A DNA stretch of 7,496 nucleotides from a bacterium (lineage in GTDB: Bacteria > Thermosulfidibacterota > Thermosulfidibacteria > Thermosulfidibacterales > Thermosulfidibacteraceae), in NCBI GenBank assembly GCA_027037155.1, contig JALWBK010000207.1, positions 1-7,496 of the forward strand. Reading direction: 5' to 3'. Both the position numbers and the translations under genes were made by a program. This document shows, in pieces, positions 7,028-7,496 of this stretch. The notes under the pieces are model-generated. The model was not told where the DNA came from and made no database searches. It was given only the letters and a program-made list of their open reading frames with translations. The stretch's first letter is position 1, and each line of letters begins with the position of its first letter.

Positions 7028-7496
7028 TAGATATAAACGGAAGAAATTTTTTGTCCAGAGGCAACCAACAATAACAGTTTATTACCTTCCACCAGAGCGT
7101 CAAGGGCCTCTTTCTCCGAAAGTCTTCTACGAATCTTAATGCTCCAAAGATCCTTTCTCTCCATCCTCCAGAGAACTACCCCGTCCTCGGTTTCTGTAAC
7201 CGCACATACGCTCTCCCTACAGGGCAGAAGCTCAATAAGCCTTCCCTCCATGTTTGTGAGAACAGGCTTGCTCCAGTGTACACCATCCTCGCTCTCAGAA
7301 CAGAAGATCAGAGCAAATGGAAACGAGCTCTCAATAAGCGCGACAAGCCTATTCTTATACTCAACCACATGCAGCTTCCTAAGCTCAGCTCCTATGTCCT
7401 CAGAAATCCCTAAAAAGGCCTTGAAACGCCAACCATCAACTCCATTTTCTGACTCAAAGATAGAAGGAGAAACGAGCTTGCATCCGTAGGGTACCC
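7024..7496 (-). CDS. Unrecognised protein with Asp-box-like motifs, 5' end missing
   Basis: I do not recognise this gene. The frame is open from the window edge to a TGA at 7024, giving the last 156 residues; the start lies outside the window. A GTG at 7368 could in principle start a 114-residue protein, but the frame continues upstream with similar composition, so truncation by the window edge is likelier. Counting from the edge, three related motifs occur: SENGVDGW (15-22), SEDGVHW (68-74, followed by SKP) and TEDGVVLW (101-108). These resemble the Asp-box (S-x-D-x-G-x-x-W) of BNR/sialidase-type beta-propeller blades, and the alternating hydrophobic strands between them (for example LVALIESS, LLLLVASG) fit a beta-rich fold. 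No catalytic residues, membrane segment or sorting signal can be seen in this part. It ends about 40 bases before tRNA-Lys on the same strand, with no clear terminator between. Coding is likely; function is unknown. Confidence 0.72.
   Translation of the reverse strand, partial: VPYGCKLVSPSIFESENGVDGWRFKAFLGISEDIGAELRKLHVVEYKNRLVALIESSFPFALIFCSESEDGVHWSKPVLTNMEGRLIELLPCRESVCAVTETEDGVVLWRMERKDLWSIKIRRRLSEKEALDALVEGNKLLLLVASGQKISSVYIY

Noticed and set aside
7024..7368. A complete 114-residue gene starting at GTG 7368
   Set aside because: The same frame stays open to the window edge with similar composition, including another Asp-box-like motif upstream, so this is more likely an internal Val codon of a longer protein.
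3685..7494. Prophage, integrated element or attachment site at the tRNA genes
   Set aside because: tRNA genes are common integration targets, but both are intact, are flanked tightly by ordinary genes, and no integrase or partial tRNA repeat is present.

Overview
This is a compact bacterial chromosomal segment in which every supported gene lies on the minus strand, so it reads from high to low coordinates. No stretch longer than about 40 bases lacks a gene. Three features suggest a thermophilic or deep-branching anaerobe: gene ends that overlap by four bases, dense Lys/Glu/Arg/Val proteins, and heavy use of AGG/AGA (Arg) and ATA (Ile) codons. RsmA carries a GGG-type SAM loop that, from memory, resembles the Aquifex protein. 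This placement (Aquificota, Thermosulfidibacterota or Thermodesulfobacteriota-like) is a weak inference. No mobile element, CRISPR array, prophage gene or anomalous island is visible.

Layout in reading order: (1) the C-terminal 156 residues of an unrecognised protein with three Asp-box-like motifs (7496-7024). (2) A spacer of about 40 bases with a candidate tRNA promoter, then tRNA-Lys(UUU) and tRNA-Glu(UUC), six bases apart. (3) mutS (mismatch recognition ATPase), starting 21 bases after tRNA-Glu. (4) A short transaldolase of the TalC/FSA family, overlapping mutS by 4 bases. (5) rsmA (16S rRNA dimethyladenosine methyltransferase), overlapping the transaldolase by 4 bases with a GTG start. 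(6) A PccB-type carboxyltransferase subunit after a 23-base gap. (7) A biotin carboxylase subunit after a 12-base gap, cut off by the left edge of the window after 419 residues.

The five protein genes from mutS leftward look like one transcription unit, probably led by the two tRNAs. The last two genes form a functional pair. Biotin carboxylase loads CO2 onto biotin, and the PccB-type subunit passes it to an acyl-CoA, most likely propionyl-CoA, giving methylmalonyl-CoA. The required biotin carrier protein is not in the window and may lie just beyond the left edge. The other genes are housekeeping functions (DNA repair, pentose phosphate metabolism, ribosome maturation) with no obvious link to the carboxylase. 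I see no convincing new biological system. The points most worth checking are the tRNA-led mutS leader without a Shine-Dalgarno sequence, the mixed operon, and the unidentified partial gene at the right edge.
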